Positions 37,280 to 45,059 of a stretch of 64,000 nucleotides of DNA are shown here, piece after piece (positions within the stretch are counted from its first letter, which is position 1; every line of letters starts with the position of its first letter). Below the pieces are notes generated by a model. It did no database searches. It saw nothing but the letters and a program-made list of their open reading frames with translations, and was not told the origin of the DNA. Origin of the DNA: Gracilimonas amylolytica (lineage in GTDB: Bacteria; Bacteroidota; Rhodothermia; Balneolales; Balneolaceae); NCBI RefSeq assembly GCF_002911695.1, contig NZ_PQBS01000034.1, forward strand, positions 62,629 to 126,628, read 5' to 3'. Made by a program: the position numbers and the translations under genes.

Positions 37280-40200
37280 TTACTCATTCTTTTTTTCTAC
37301 CATCAGGATCACAGGGTCTGCAGGGATTCCTGAATTGACCACGCGTTCTTTGAGCCTGTTGATCCGATTCCAGCCTTCCATCAATTCAGTGGTGACGAGA
37401 TAGCTTTCACGGTTCTCATCCAGAAGTATTTTTATCCTCAGGTTTAGGGATCGTTGGATCTGTTCAACATAGGACCGTGCTTCTACCTCAGTTGAGAAAT
37501 CATTCAACAACAGTAGAAATTCAAAACTAAGGTCCGTTACCTTGACAGGAGGTGTGAGGGGCAGAATGCTTGCATTGGTGTAGTTATCCAGATCGCCTCG
37601 CAGCTCTCTGAGCTTCTCAGCGGCCTGTCTTTCTGATCGGAATGCTCCAATGCCAATTCTGATATCAAAGCCGTTACCGGGAATTTCAGCTGCAGTAATG
37701 CCTTTCTCTTCCTGCAGGTCCCGAATATATCTTTGAGCATTTTCCTGAGTTGCAAATTCTGCAATCTTCACATAATAACGGGTTGTTTCAGGATTCAGAT
37801 CCAGATCCGCATAACACTGACTGATAACAGCCGCATTGAGATCATAAGTTGTATTGAATTCCTGAGTTGCGGTATTCACTCTCCCCAGGCTTTGATACTG
37901 AATTTCACGTAATCCATACAGATTATAAGGGGTGTTGTAGATCGTGAAGGTCAGATAATCCTCTTCCAGCCTCTGAGACAAATTGGTTGCTTGTTGTTCC
38001 TGTGAGTAGGAAGCAAACTGAATACCATAGATGCAGCGTCCGGGGGTTAGTGACTCAAGATCATTATCAGAGCTAAAAGCTGATGGGATGGCATCTGTAA
38101 TAGTTGGTACAGGCACAGTTTCAGTAGCGGGTTCTGAAACAGGATCCGCATCGGTCAATGTGATCTCAGTACGTTCCGGTTGCTGCACCGGTGGAAGATC
38201 GTTATCGGCTTCTTCTTCGGTAACCGCTTGCTGCCCCGCATCAAGACTGTAAGCCGGTAATGTTGAATCCGGTAGGGCGGCCACAAGGGATGAATCAGTC
38301 TCAGTGATCTTAGCGGAGTCACCATCTGCGATCTCGGGGATACCCGTTACCGGAGGTTGAATGGTTTCAATATCTGTTTGAAGTGAATCTGCTGTTTGTG
38401 TTGGTTCATCCGTGATCTCAACATCTTCATTCCCCAGATCGGCTATGGTACTGTCAGCAGGAATATCGGTTTGAAGATCAACCTCTGTATCTGATTCTGT
38501 TGTGTCTGCCAAAAGCTCAGGATCCTCAATTTCTGCTTCTGTGAAAGGTTCTGAAACAACAGTGTCGGGCAAGGAATCAGTCCGTACAGAATCGGCCTCT
38601 ATTTCTGTTAAGTCCGTAACAGGAACACCGAGAGGGGTGATCACCGGTGGTAAGCCGGTATCAGGATCCACATCTGCATCGGTTTGATCCGAATCAGTTT
38701 GAGGAGTTTCATCGGTCGTATCAACAGTATCAGTATTGGCCTGCTCATTACGGGCAACAGAGTCCGTTACTGCAATAGAGGGAACCGTCTCGTTGACCAC
38801 AATGGTGCCAAGGGTATCAGGTAAAATGATCGGTTCCGGGATTGTTGGGGCTACCGGTTCTACAGAATCACCATCTGCCACGGTTAAAGGAGGGATCACA
38901 GTTTCAGTATCTGTCTCGGTCGTATCCGAAGTTTCAGGGTCCGTAGCCTCTGCAATTTGCTCAGGCTCCTCCCGTTCCATGCCGCCAGGGATCAATTCAA
39001 AACCGAGCCCTTCTACAAAATCTCCGTCCGGTGACCGTGCCACTTCAAAACTGATCACCTCGGGTTCGGCATATACATCCAGTATATCAAGCTGGGTAGA
39101 ATCAACTTTCAGGGTGTAACTGCCGGGTGGTACCTCGTAATCATAAAAACTACCGTCACTGAAAGTTCTGAGTTCCTTGGTGTAGGTTTGGTCCTGACTG
39201 CTCATAAGTAACTTCAAACCGGCCACGCCTGTCGTGTTTCCACTTTCCAGCAAGCGTTGAACCGAGCCTTCGATCACGCCCGACATATAGAACGGAACTT
39301 CCACTTTCTTGAACCGATTGGGATCCGTGATCAAGCCGAATTTCTCAAATTCAGGTACCAGCATGGGGTTCTGGATCAGGGATTTGTTCAGTTCCATGTT
39401 ATAATAAAAATAGGGCTGCATCTGCGTGTAGTAGATCACTCCGTTCTTAACGGTACTGGTGGCCCCCGAGCGCTGAATTCTCAAGGCATTGCCGGCTATC
39501 GGATCGTCGTTATCCCCGAAATCACCGTCTGCATTATTGTCCACAAAGAGTTTGACGGCGGTACCGGATCGTCCCACTTGATCGCGGCTGGTGAAGATGA
39601 AATTGTTGTAGTTGGTATCGTAACCAATGGATCCCCTCACGTTCTGGGTAAGATTTCCGGATCCCCGAATGTTGCTGTACGTAGTACTGGATCGGACCTT
39701 ATTGAAATCTACCACAAGATTGAACCGGAGGCTGTTATACTCTGCTGCAAAATTACGGCCGTAGGATAACTGCAGGCGGCCCTGTTCAAAGACATTTTGC
39801 GAAAGTAGCACTTCCGCCGATTCCAGCTGATTCAAGGCAGGTTGATATCGGAATTGTCCTCTTAAAAAGACACCTCTCAGGTACACGGGTAAATTACGAT
39901 TTCGTGACACGGTGTAGGTGGCAGAAGTTTCCAATGCTGCGGTGTTGGAGGGATCAAATGGATCAAAGCTACCGCTGATCCGGTCACTGTAGCCCAAACG
40001 CAGATTCAGCTTGCTGATCCTGGAGTTAAGATCCAGCCTGAAGTTGGTGGAACTGTTGGAGGCCCGGTAGCGTGAAAAAGCCGAGGCTCTCACATTGAAC
40101 GGCAATCCCCAGAAATTAAAGGGGTAGAACGCACTGGCCACTAAACGTCGCTCATCATTAGAGGGATTATAAATACTGAAGCCTTCATTGTAGGAGGTAT

Positions 40201-41599
40201 AATCCAGTGTGAAACTGGCAGAATTTGGGTAGATCACATTGAGCAATCCCCTATAGTAGGCCTCACTGGCAGCCTCAAGGGTCAGAATGTAGTTACTTTT
40301 GATACGAGAGGATAAAGACCCGGTAAAAGTGGGCAGCGATTCATGATATCCCTGATAATACTCGACGCCGGCTTTTGCGGTCAGCCACTCGTTGATCCCG
40401 TAGGCACCGGCTCCCTGTGCGGTAAGGTCCTGTGTGGTCTGACCAAAGATAGGATTATCCAGGCGACCTGCATTCACCGTGTAATTGAATACTCCGGATG
40501 GCTGAAAGGTAAAGGGCACCTGAAGTCGTTCAGAGCGTTCAATGATCTGCCCGGTGGGACCATAGATCTTCAGGTCAAGTTGTGAGGATCCGTAACTCAC
40601 CGGCGTTAGGAAGCGATAATTACCAAGTTCATCCGCCTGCTGGAAATCGATGAGGACATTATTCAGGTATAGCTCCACCTCAGACTGCGGGATGGTGGTT
40701 CCCTGTACCTCAAATTCATCAAAGAGCCTGCGGGGTTCAATGGGTTCGTTAGAGAGCCTGATGCCGGTGTAGGCATTGCGTGAAAACCCATCGGTGGTGG
40801 TTTGACCAATGGTTAATTTGGTAAGCCATGGCTGATCGCGGTACATATAGCGCCACCGGAGGTTATCGGTTGCAAAGTTGGAGAAATTCTCTGAATAACT
40901 GCCGAAGATCGAGCCCTGAAGGTCGCCGCCATATACCTGAAGCCCAAGGTTGGTGTTGAAGTTATAGACGTTCTGATTGGGATTAAGGTTGGCAGAGAGA
41001 TTGTAATCCACAAAGCCGCCATCCAGGAAAGGGCGCTCACGGTCATATTTTAGGGGATAGCGTTCTTCCTGAAGTCTGTTTTGATCGGCCACCTGTCGCC
41101 GTTGCCGCCTGATGGCCTGTTGTATAGCCGGCAGTTCACGCTGGGTTTCAAGATTCAGGCTCAGGTTGTTAAAGTCGATGGTGAAATCGAGGCCAAAAGC
41201 CTGGTAAAAGATGTCAGCCCGCAGGTAAGAATCAATTTCTCTGAGGATGTAATCCTCGGCGTTGATCTCAATGCGTTCATCCCCGAATTGTATCTCACCC
41301 GACTGAAAGTTGATGCGATAGGGGATCTGTTCGATACCAAACCGGCCGTCGATGACGAGACCATTAATGGTGTGATCGATATTGAAAAGGGAGAAAAGCT
41401 CGGAGACCGGAAGGTAGAACTCATCATTCTTGTAATAAGAAATGATAACTGAGTTAATGACGCCGCGGTGACGAAAATCGAGATAGACCTCGATCTCGTC
41501 GGAATTATTGCTCTGTGCAGAAAGTGAACCGGTCATAGGACCGGCGCCCAAAGCAATAAGAAATATGAATGTTGCTAGCCACGGCCAATTGTTGGTCAC
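37280..41599 (-). CDS. FimD/PapC-like outer-membrane usher with acidic linker and SPOR-like C-terminal repeats
   Basis: A 1439-residue protein with a GTG start 1 bp after the chaperone stop. The signal peptide ends near residue 30 (SLSAQ). Residues 35-170 resemble the usher N-terminal domain (EIEVYLDFRHRGVINSVIIS, EFYLPVSELFSLF). A barrel region follows to about 690 with the usher-like stretch EVELYLNNVLIDFQQADELG and SGVFNYTVNAGRLDN. Next come a calcium-binding-like loop (VDNNADGDFGDNDDPIAG) and a carboxypeptidase-regulatory-like domain near 790-870. Residues about 873-1185 are a low-complexity Asp/Thr/Ser/Glu-rich linker. Residues about 1187-1439 hold three SPOR-like repeats (YGIQFASYS, YYVKIAEFATQENAQRYI with IRIGIGAFRSERQAA, FEFLLLLNDFSTEVEARSYV). 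Classical ushers are about 800-880 residues and lack the last two parts. The usher call rests on motif likeness plus the adjacent PapD-like chaperone and pilin-like genes. Confidence 0.8.
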   Translation of the reverse strand: MTNNWPWLATFIFLIALGAGPMTGSLSAQSNNSDEIEVYLDFRHRGVINSVIISYYKNDEFYLPVSELFSLFNIDHTINGLVIDGRFGIEQIPYRINFQSGEIQFGDERIEINAEDYILREIDSYLRADIFYQAFGLDFTIDFNNLSLNLETQRELPAIQQAIRRQRRQVADQNRLQEERYPLKYDRERPFLDGGFVDYNLSANLNPNQNVYNFNTNLGLQVYGGDLQGSIFGSYSENFSNFATDNLRWRYMYRDQPWLTKLTIGQTTTDGFSRNAYTGIRLSNEPIEPRRLFDEFEVQGTTIPQSEVELYLNNVLIDFQQADELGNYRFLTPVSYGSSQLDLKIYGPTGQIIERSERLQVPFTFQPSGVFNYTVNAGRLDNPIFGQTTQDLTAQGAGAYGINEWLTAKAGVEYYQGYHESLPTFTGSLSSRIKSNYILTLEAASEAYYRGLLNVIYPNSASFTLDYTSYNEGFSIYNPSNDERRLVASAFYPFNFWGLPFNVRASAFSRYRASNSSTNFRLDLNSRISKLNLRLGYSDRISGSFDPFDPSNTAALETSATYTVSRNRNLPVYLRGVFLRGQFRYQPALNQLESAEVLLSQNVFEQGRLQLSYGRNFAAEYNSLRFNLVVDFNKVRSSTTYSNIRGSGNLTQNVRGSIGYDTNYNNFIFTSRDQVGRSGTAVKLFVDNNADGDFGDNDDPIAGNALRIQRSGATSTVKNGVIYYTQMQPYFYYNMELNKSLIQNPMLVPEFEKFGLITDPNRFKKVEVPFYMSGVIEGSVQRLLESGNTTGVAGLKLLMSSQDQTYTKELRTFSDGSFYDYEVPPGSYTLKVDSTQLDILDVYAEPEVISFEVARSPDGDFVEGLGFELIPGGMEREEPEQIAEATDPETSDTTETDTETVIPPLTVADGDSVEPVAPTIPEPIILPDTLGTIVVNETVPSIAVTDSVARNEQANTDTVDTTDETPQTDSDQTDADVDPDTGLPPVITPLGVPVTDLTEIEADSVRTDSLPDTVVSEPFTEAEIEDPELLADTTESDTEVDLQTDIPADSTIADLGNEDVEITDEPTQTADSLQTDIETIQPPVTGIPEIADGDSAKITETDSSLVAALPDSTLPAYSLDAGQQAVTEEEADNDLPPVQQPERTEITLTDADPVSEPATETVPVPTITDAIPSAFSSDNDLESLTPGRCIYGIQFASYSQEQQATNLSQRLEEDYLTFTIYNTPYNLYGLREIQYQSLGRVNTATQEFNTTYDLNAAVISQCYADLDLNPETTRYYVKIAEFATQENAQRYIRDLQEEKGITAAEIPGNGFDIRIGIGAFRSERQAAEKLRELRGDLDNYTNASILPLTPPVKVTDLSFEFLLLLNDFSTEVEARSYVEQIQRSLNLRIKILLDENRESYLVTTELMEGWNRINRLKERVVNSGIPADPVILMVEKKNE

Positions 41600-41600
41600 C

Positions 41601-42431
41601 TTAAGGAATTGTTACAGTGGTTGTTGCTGTGACGGGGTCCATTTGTACGATATCACGGGATGAAACGTCGTTTCGCTGTGATTCGAACTTAACTTCGATC
41701 GTGTACTGTCCGGAAGGTACGCCTTCAATATTGAGTTCCTGACGCTGTGTACCATCAAAATACAAACTGGTTGAAATGAATCCTGATTGTACCACTTCAC
41801 CGTCAGAATTTTTCAGATTCACGGAAATGGTTCCGAGAAAAGGGGCATTGCCGGTTCGGTTATAATCTGTGAGTACGGCAAGAATGTTCTCATCCGAGAT
41901 CTCGGTTCGAATTTCTGCCACTTCAATACCGGTATTTACGTCTCCGTTCTTGTAGAACAAGCCGGTTACCTGATTGATCACAATACCCACCTGGGCGGTT
42001 ACGGACTGATCGTTTGAAAGCTCGATGGGGGCACTTTGCGGGGTGGAGGAGGTTTTGATCCTTGACCAGTACACGCCATCATTGAGCGTATTTGGTGGGG
42101 TGATCCTTAGCCTCACGATCTGCCGCTGATTGGGATTCAATACAAAATTTCTTGGAAAGGCCCGGATGCTTTCAGCGATGGAATGATCGGCCGCGACCTC
42201 CGCGCTGTCTTCAACGGTGGTCCGGTTACCATTCTCATCGGTCTGTGAATAACCGAAAAAGAAGTCAATGGAGACCTCCTGCGGGGTATTCGAGTTGTTG
42301 ATCACCATATAGGTGCCAAATTTAGACTGACTGTCAATAAATAAATTGGTTGGGGCAATGGTTACCTGAGCCATTGATTGCAGGGGAAGAACTAAAGCAA
42401 TGGCAAGTAATATATTACGTATGGCTGTCAT
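41601..42431 (-). CDS. PapD-like periplasmic chaperone
   Basis: A 276-residue exported protein with its signal cut near SMAQ (residue 21). The two Ig-like domains of fimbrial chaperones are visible. The first has TIAPTNLFIDSQSKFGTYMV, PRNFVLNPNQRQIVRLRIT and the VINQVTGLFYKNGD strand; the second has TDYNRTGNAPFLGTISVNL and GVPSGQYTIEVKFE. The PapD positions Arg8 and Lys112, which hold the subunit C-terminus, align by eye with Asn (PTN) and Gly (TGLFY), so the usual basic anchor seems absent. The C-terminal domain is longer than in PapD. In its family it caps fibre subunits in the periplasm and delivers them to the usher encoded 1 bp downstream. A strong terminator separates it from the upstream subunit gene. 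Confidence 0.82.
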   Translation of the reverse strand: MTAIRNILLAIALVLPLQSMAQVTIAPTNLFIDSQSKFGTYMVINNSNTPQEVSIDFFFGYSQTDENGNRTTVEDSAEVAADHSIAESIRAFPRNFVLNPNQRQIVRLRITPPNTLNDGVYWSRIKTSSTPQSAPIELSNDQSVTAQVGIVINQVTGLFYKNGDVNTGIEVAEIRTEISDENILAVLTDYNRTGNAPFLGTISVNLKNSDGEVVQSGFISTSLYFDGTQRQELNIEGVPSGQYTIEVKFESQRNDVSSRDIVQMDPVTATTTVTIP

Positions 42432-42457
42432 CTGCGATGATTTGATTCACGTTTGTC

Positions 42458-42465
42458 CAAATTTA
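42458..42465 (-). promoter_or_regulatory. Possible -7 box upstream of the chaperone gene
   Basis: On the - strand this reads TAAATTTG, matching TAnnTTTG, 26 bp before the chaperone start and downstream of the terminator at 42514-42546. A TTG exists only 13 nt further up, shorter than normal spacing. It could give the chaperone-usher pair its own weak promoter. Confidence 0.35.
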
Positions 42466-42513
42466 GTAAAAAACGAACCAACCTTTGAATTATTTGTGGA
42501 AAAGAGATCAGCT

Positions 42514-42546
42514 AAAAAAAAAGCCATGGAGGGTAAGCTCCATGGC
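42514..42546 (-). terminator. Perfect rho-independent terminator between major subunit and chaperone
   Basis: On the - strand GCCATGGAG, a six-base loop, then CTCCATGGC form a 9-bp perfect stem followed by nine Ts. It starts 21 bp after the subunit stop. It lies inside the fibre gene cluster, so chaperone and usher transcripts must come from read-through or a separate promoter. Pilus operons use such partial terminators to make much more subunit than assembly protein. Confidence 0.95.
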
Positions 42547-42567
42547 AATATTGGAAAAATTTAAAAT

Positions 42568-43092
42568 TTAGTTGTAGTCAACTTGTACAGTAATGGTGTT
42601 TTGGTATGTATTACCCGCAACACCGTTTGATGCATCAGTGATAGCTCCACCAACGAACACATAAATGTCATTTGCAGTAGCTTGGAAACTTCCTGTTATA
42701 GTCTGAGAGTTTAGTGTACCAAAACCAGCAGCAGAAGTTGCATCACTACTTCCATCAGTTGTATATGCTGCTGTGTAACTTCCAAAAGTTAGGTCGTTTG
42801 CAGGTGTGCCATCGGTTAGAGTGCTAGGAAAATCAATGGTAACGCCTAAATCAACTCCAGCAGAAGCGCCTGAAATTTGAACAGCACCAGCGCCAGCATC
42901 AGTGGCTGCAATTGTGATTGGAGTTTGGCTTGTAGTAATTGTACCAAATAATAAATCAGCAAATTGATTAACTGTAAATGCAGATTGTACTGTAGCGCTG
43001 GCATTAACAGTTGCACTTCCTTGAGCAAAAGCTGTCGTGCTAAAAACTCCTAAAAGGGCGAAAAGGGTAAGTGTTTGTTTTAAAACTTTCAT
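42568..43092 (-). CDS. DUF4402-like secreted subunit, probable major fibre subunit
   Basis: A 174-residue protein with a clear signal peptide (cut after AFAQ, residue 24). The mature part opens with a strand of alternating residues (GSATVNASATVQSAFTV) suited to donor-strand exchange. A beta-sandwich follows with FADLLFGTITTS and NDIYVFVGGAITD, ending NTYQNTITVQVDYN. This layout fits the DUF4402 family, whose members occur as pilin-like subunits. There are no Cys and it is rich in Ala, Thr and Ser. It has its own consensus promoter 41 bp upstream and a perfect terminator downstream, which suggests high expression and a major-subunit role. That role is inference. Confidence 0.85.
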   Translation of the reverse strand: MKVLKQTLTLFALLGVFSTTAFAQGSATVNASATVQSAFTVNQFADLLFGTITTSQTPITIAATDAGAGAVQISGASAGVDLGVTIDFPSTLTDGTPANDLTFGSYTAAYTTDGSSDATSAAGFGTLNSQTITGSFQATANDIYVFVGGAITDASNGVAGNTYQNTITVQVDYN

Positions 43093-43132
43093 GTCCGTGA
43101 GATTAAGTTTGTTGTTTTATTAATTTCTGATC

Positions 43133-43163
43133 CAAAATTATCGAACATCTCGAAACTGTCCAA
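43133..43163 (-). promoter_or_regulatory. Bacteroidota-type promoter of the major subunit gene
   Basis: On the - strand the -33 TTG (43161-43163) is followed by 20 nt and then TAATTTTG (43133-43140), a full match to the TTG/TAnnTTTG consensus of Bacteroidota housekeeping promoters. The -7 box lies 40 bp before the ATG, giving a short leader of about 34 nt. Confidence 0.75.
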
Positions 43164-43216
43164 TTAGATAGTCTTAATTAAAGCCGGTTAACCAACGTAG
43201 TTAAAGTGCGTGTTTA

Positions 43217-43284
43217 TTAAGTACCGACGCTAAGGTAATCACAGGTACACTTAATTATCTTTAGAGTTCTTTAATGTTAAAGAA
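43217..43284. repeat. Two inverted repeats between subunit genes
   Basis: TTAAGTACC (43217-43225) faces GGTACACTTAA (43244-43254), a match with a 2-nt bulge. TTCTTTAA-TG-TTAAAGAA (43267-43284) is a perfect 8-bp inverted repeat. Both lie upstream of the subunit promoter and downstream of the previous gene. They may be regulator sites or an mRNA 3' structure. Confidence 0.55.
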
Positions 43285-43305
43285 GTGGGGAAAGGGGTAA
43301 ACCAA

Positions 43306-43836
43306 TTAATCGTAATCCAGGCTGAGGACAATATTCCCGGTATAAAGGCCATTTGGGATATTACCGATCACAATAGAACCGTACACATAGATATACATTT
43401 GTTTCCAGACCTCAGCTTCCATTTCCGGGGTAGTGTTCTGGGTGATGGATACCATACCCTCATTCAGGGGCAGGGGCCGGCTGTTTTGCGGGTTATCTGA
43501 ACCGGTATTGTTGTAAGCCATACCAAGCTCTAGAGGGATGTCGGCCACCACACCCGGCTCATTATTCTCAAGAGCCTCCGGATACTGCAGGTCGATGTAG
43601 ATATTCTGGGTGTGAAAGGCTCTGACGCTGAAGATCCCCATGTTGGCATCCCCAAGCTGAATGGTGGTACGACCGGAATTGGTGATCTGTGTACCGAAAT
43701 CGAGGGGCTGAACGACAGTAGCTTGAAGTTCCGGCTCAACCGTGAGCCGTAAATTGATGAACTGAGCAAACAGGGCAGAGGATACACTCAGTGAAAACAG
43801 GATCGGGAGTAATATGTAGGTTAGAGACCTAATCAT
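43306..43836 (-). CDS. DUF4402-like secreted subunit (third of four)
   Basis: A 176-residue exported protein whose signal peptide is cut near ALFAQ (residue 25). The mature part starts INLRLTVEPELQATVVQPLDFG and ends NGLYTGNIVLSLDYD, the same start and end patterns as its neighbours. A central strand EVWKQMYIYVYGSI matches the IYVFVGG or YLYLYGS strand of the other subunits. It overlaps the preceding gene by 8 bp, so the first three subunit genes are one translation-coupled unit. A minor, tip or anchor subunit is likely, but the position in the fibre cannot be read from the sequence. Confidence 0.82.
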   Translation of the reverse strand: MIRSLTYILLPILFSLSVSSALFAQFINLRLTVEPELQATVVQPLDFGTQITNSGRTTIQLGDANMGIFSVRAFHTQNIYIDLQYPEALENNEPGVVADIPLELGMAYNNTGSDNPQNSRPLPLNEGMVSITQNTTPEMEAEVWKQMYIYVYGSIVIGNIPNGLYTGNIVLSLDYD

Positions 43837-44467
43837 AGGTCACGGTGACCTGAATCTGCCCCGAGTAAGAGCCGGCATTCTGATTGCCCACGTTTATGGA
43901 GCCGTATAAATACAAATAGGCCGTTTCGTTAAACAGAGCCGGGTTGTAGCCTTCGTAAACGGGGGTTGGGGGCGGACCCGGTGGTCGGTTGCCCCGTGCA
44001 AGTATAGGGAACTGCGCACTCGCAACATTGGACGCCACCTGCATCAGTACCGCCTGATTGGTGTTGTTGTTACCGCGATTGGCATAGGCCGCCTGTAAGG
44101 TAAAGGGAATACAATTTGAATTGGAGCCGTTGCAGCTCACATCATTGTTCAGATAAAGATAGTTATCTGCGGTGATGGTCACGACCACATCCAGGTATTT
44201 AACGCCTTCGATCATCAATACTTTGGCATCCAGGAGGTCAACCGTTTTAAGGCCCTCATTTTGGATCACCATCCCGAAAGAAAGGTCCTCGGCCGGAATG
44301 AGTTCTGTGATAGAAACCGTGTATTTACTGCTAAAATCTCCGAAGTCGATCTCCTGAGCATTGAGTATGGTAGTAGTTGAAAGTGAGATCACACTCAGTA
44401 TAAACAAAGCTCTGAGCGACCAAAGAGCAGATCTAATAAAAAAGTTATGTGAACTCCGGAATATCAT
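43829..44467 (-). CDS. DUF4402-like secreted subunit with Cys pair (second of four)
   Basis: A 212-residue exported protein, the largest of the four subunits. A hydrophobic segment at about 16-35 is the signal peptide (cut near LNAQ). The mature part has VSITELIPAEDLSFGMVIQ, a Cys pair in SCNGSNSNCIPF that may form a disulfide, a proline-rich insert (RGNRPPGPPPTPVYEGY), YLYLYGSINVGN, and the end AGSYSGQIQVTVTYD. The insert and Cys pair make it a candidate tip or special subunit. It overlaps the upstream gene by 4 bp (ATGA) and the downstream gene by 8 bp. Confidence 0.82.
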   Translation of the reverse strand: MIFRSSHNFFIRSALWSLRALFILSVISLSTTTILNAQEIDFGDFSSKYTVSITELIPAEDLSFGMVIQNEGLKTVDLLDAKVLMIEGVKYLDVVVTITADNYLYLNNDVSCNGSNSNCIPFTLQAAYANRGNNNTNQAVLMQVASNVASAQFPILARGNRPPGPPPTPVYEGYNPALFNETAYLYLYGSINVGNQNAGSYSGQIQVTVTYD

Positions 44468-44970
44468 ATATAATCGATCTCAATGGTGAAGTCGCCTTCG
44501 TAATTGCCCGGTGGGGCATTGCTTAGATCTATAATTCCACCGATCCATATATAGAAACGTCCCTCTTCATTAAAGCGGAGGTTTCGGTTTTCCAGATCCA
44601 GGGGTTCAGAGGTAGCCTGTTCTTCTTCATCGTTACCGGAAATGCGATAGGTAAAGGTCAGAGATCCATTCCCGTTGATCTGATTCAGAATGCGGTCCGG
44701 CAGGTAATTCAAGCGGAATTCGGCTTCAGGATTTCCAACGGCGATCATAAAACCGGCATTCAGATCCGAAACCGGATTAATGTTGATTTGTCCGTTTACA
44801 GACCGGGCATTACCCAATTGGAGGGTGTTGACCGTAATGATCTCAATAGCCGACTGCGTTGAACCAATAACCTGTGCGGAAACATTTACATTGGCAGTTT
44901 CACTGCTTTGTCCCTTGACGTAATAATTCCCTAAAATTAAAAACAGAGCTATTAAAAGCGTTCTCTTCAT
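44464..44970 (-). CDS. DUF4402-like secreted subunit (first of four)
   Basis: A 168-residue exported protein. I chose the ATG at 44968-44970 (MKRTLLIALFLILGN, signal cut near VKGQ); a TTG five codons upstream is less likely. The mature part begins SSETANVNVSAQVIGSTQSA, an alternating strand like that of the major subunit. It then has LQLGNARSVNGQININPVSD and RFYIWIGGIIDLS, and ends PPGNYEGDFTIEIDYI, the clearest DUF4402-type ending here. It is the first gene of the fibre cluster and follows a 979-bp gene-free region. Confidence 0.83.
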   Translation of the reverse strand: MKRTLLIALFLILGNYYVKGQSSETANVNVSAQVIGSTQSAIEIITVNTLQLGNARSVNGQININPVSDLNAGFMIAVGNPEAEFRLNYLPDRILNQINGNGSLTFTYRISGNDEEEQATSEPLDLENRNLRFNEEGRFYIWIGGIIDLSNAPPGNYEGDFTIEIDYI

Positions 44971-45059
44971 AAATATCGAGTGCAAAAAGTCTTGCTTGTT
45001 TATACCACTTAAATATAACCACTATGATAATGGTTTACCTGTTAGTTTATTTTAACGTC

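Noticed and set aside
39257-39769. A 170-codon + strand frame inside the usher gene
   Set aside because: It is antisense to the well-supported usher coding sequence and has no signal or motif; a shadow frame.
43093-43305. Invertible promoter (phase-variable switch) upstream of the major subunit
   Set aside because: I looked for matching inverted repeats flanking the TTG/TAATTTTG promoter as in phase-variable Bacteroidota loci; the repeats found lie on one side only, and no invertase gene is present in the window.
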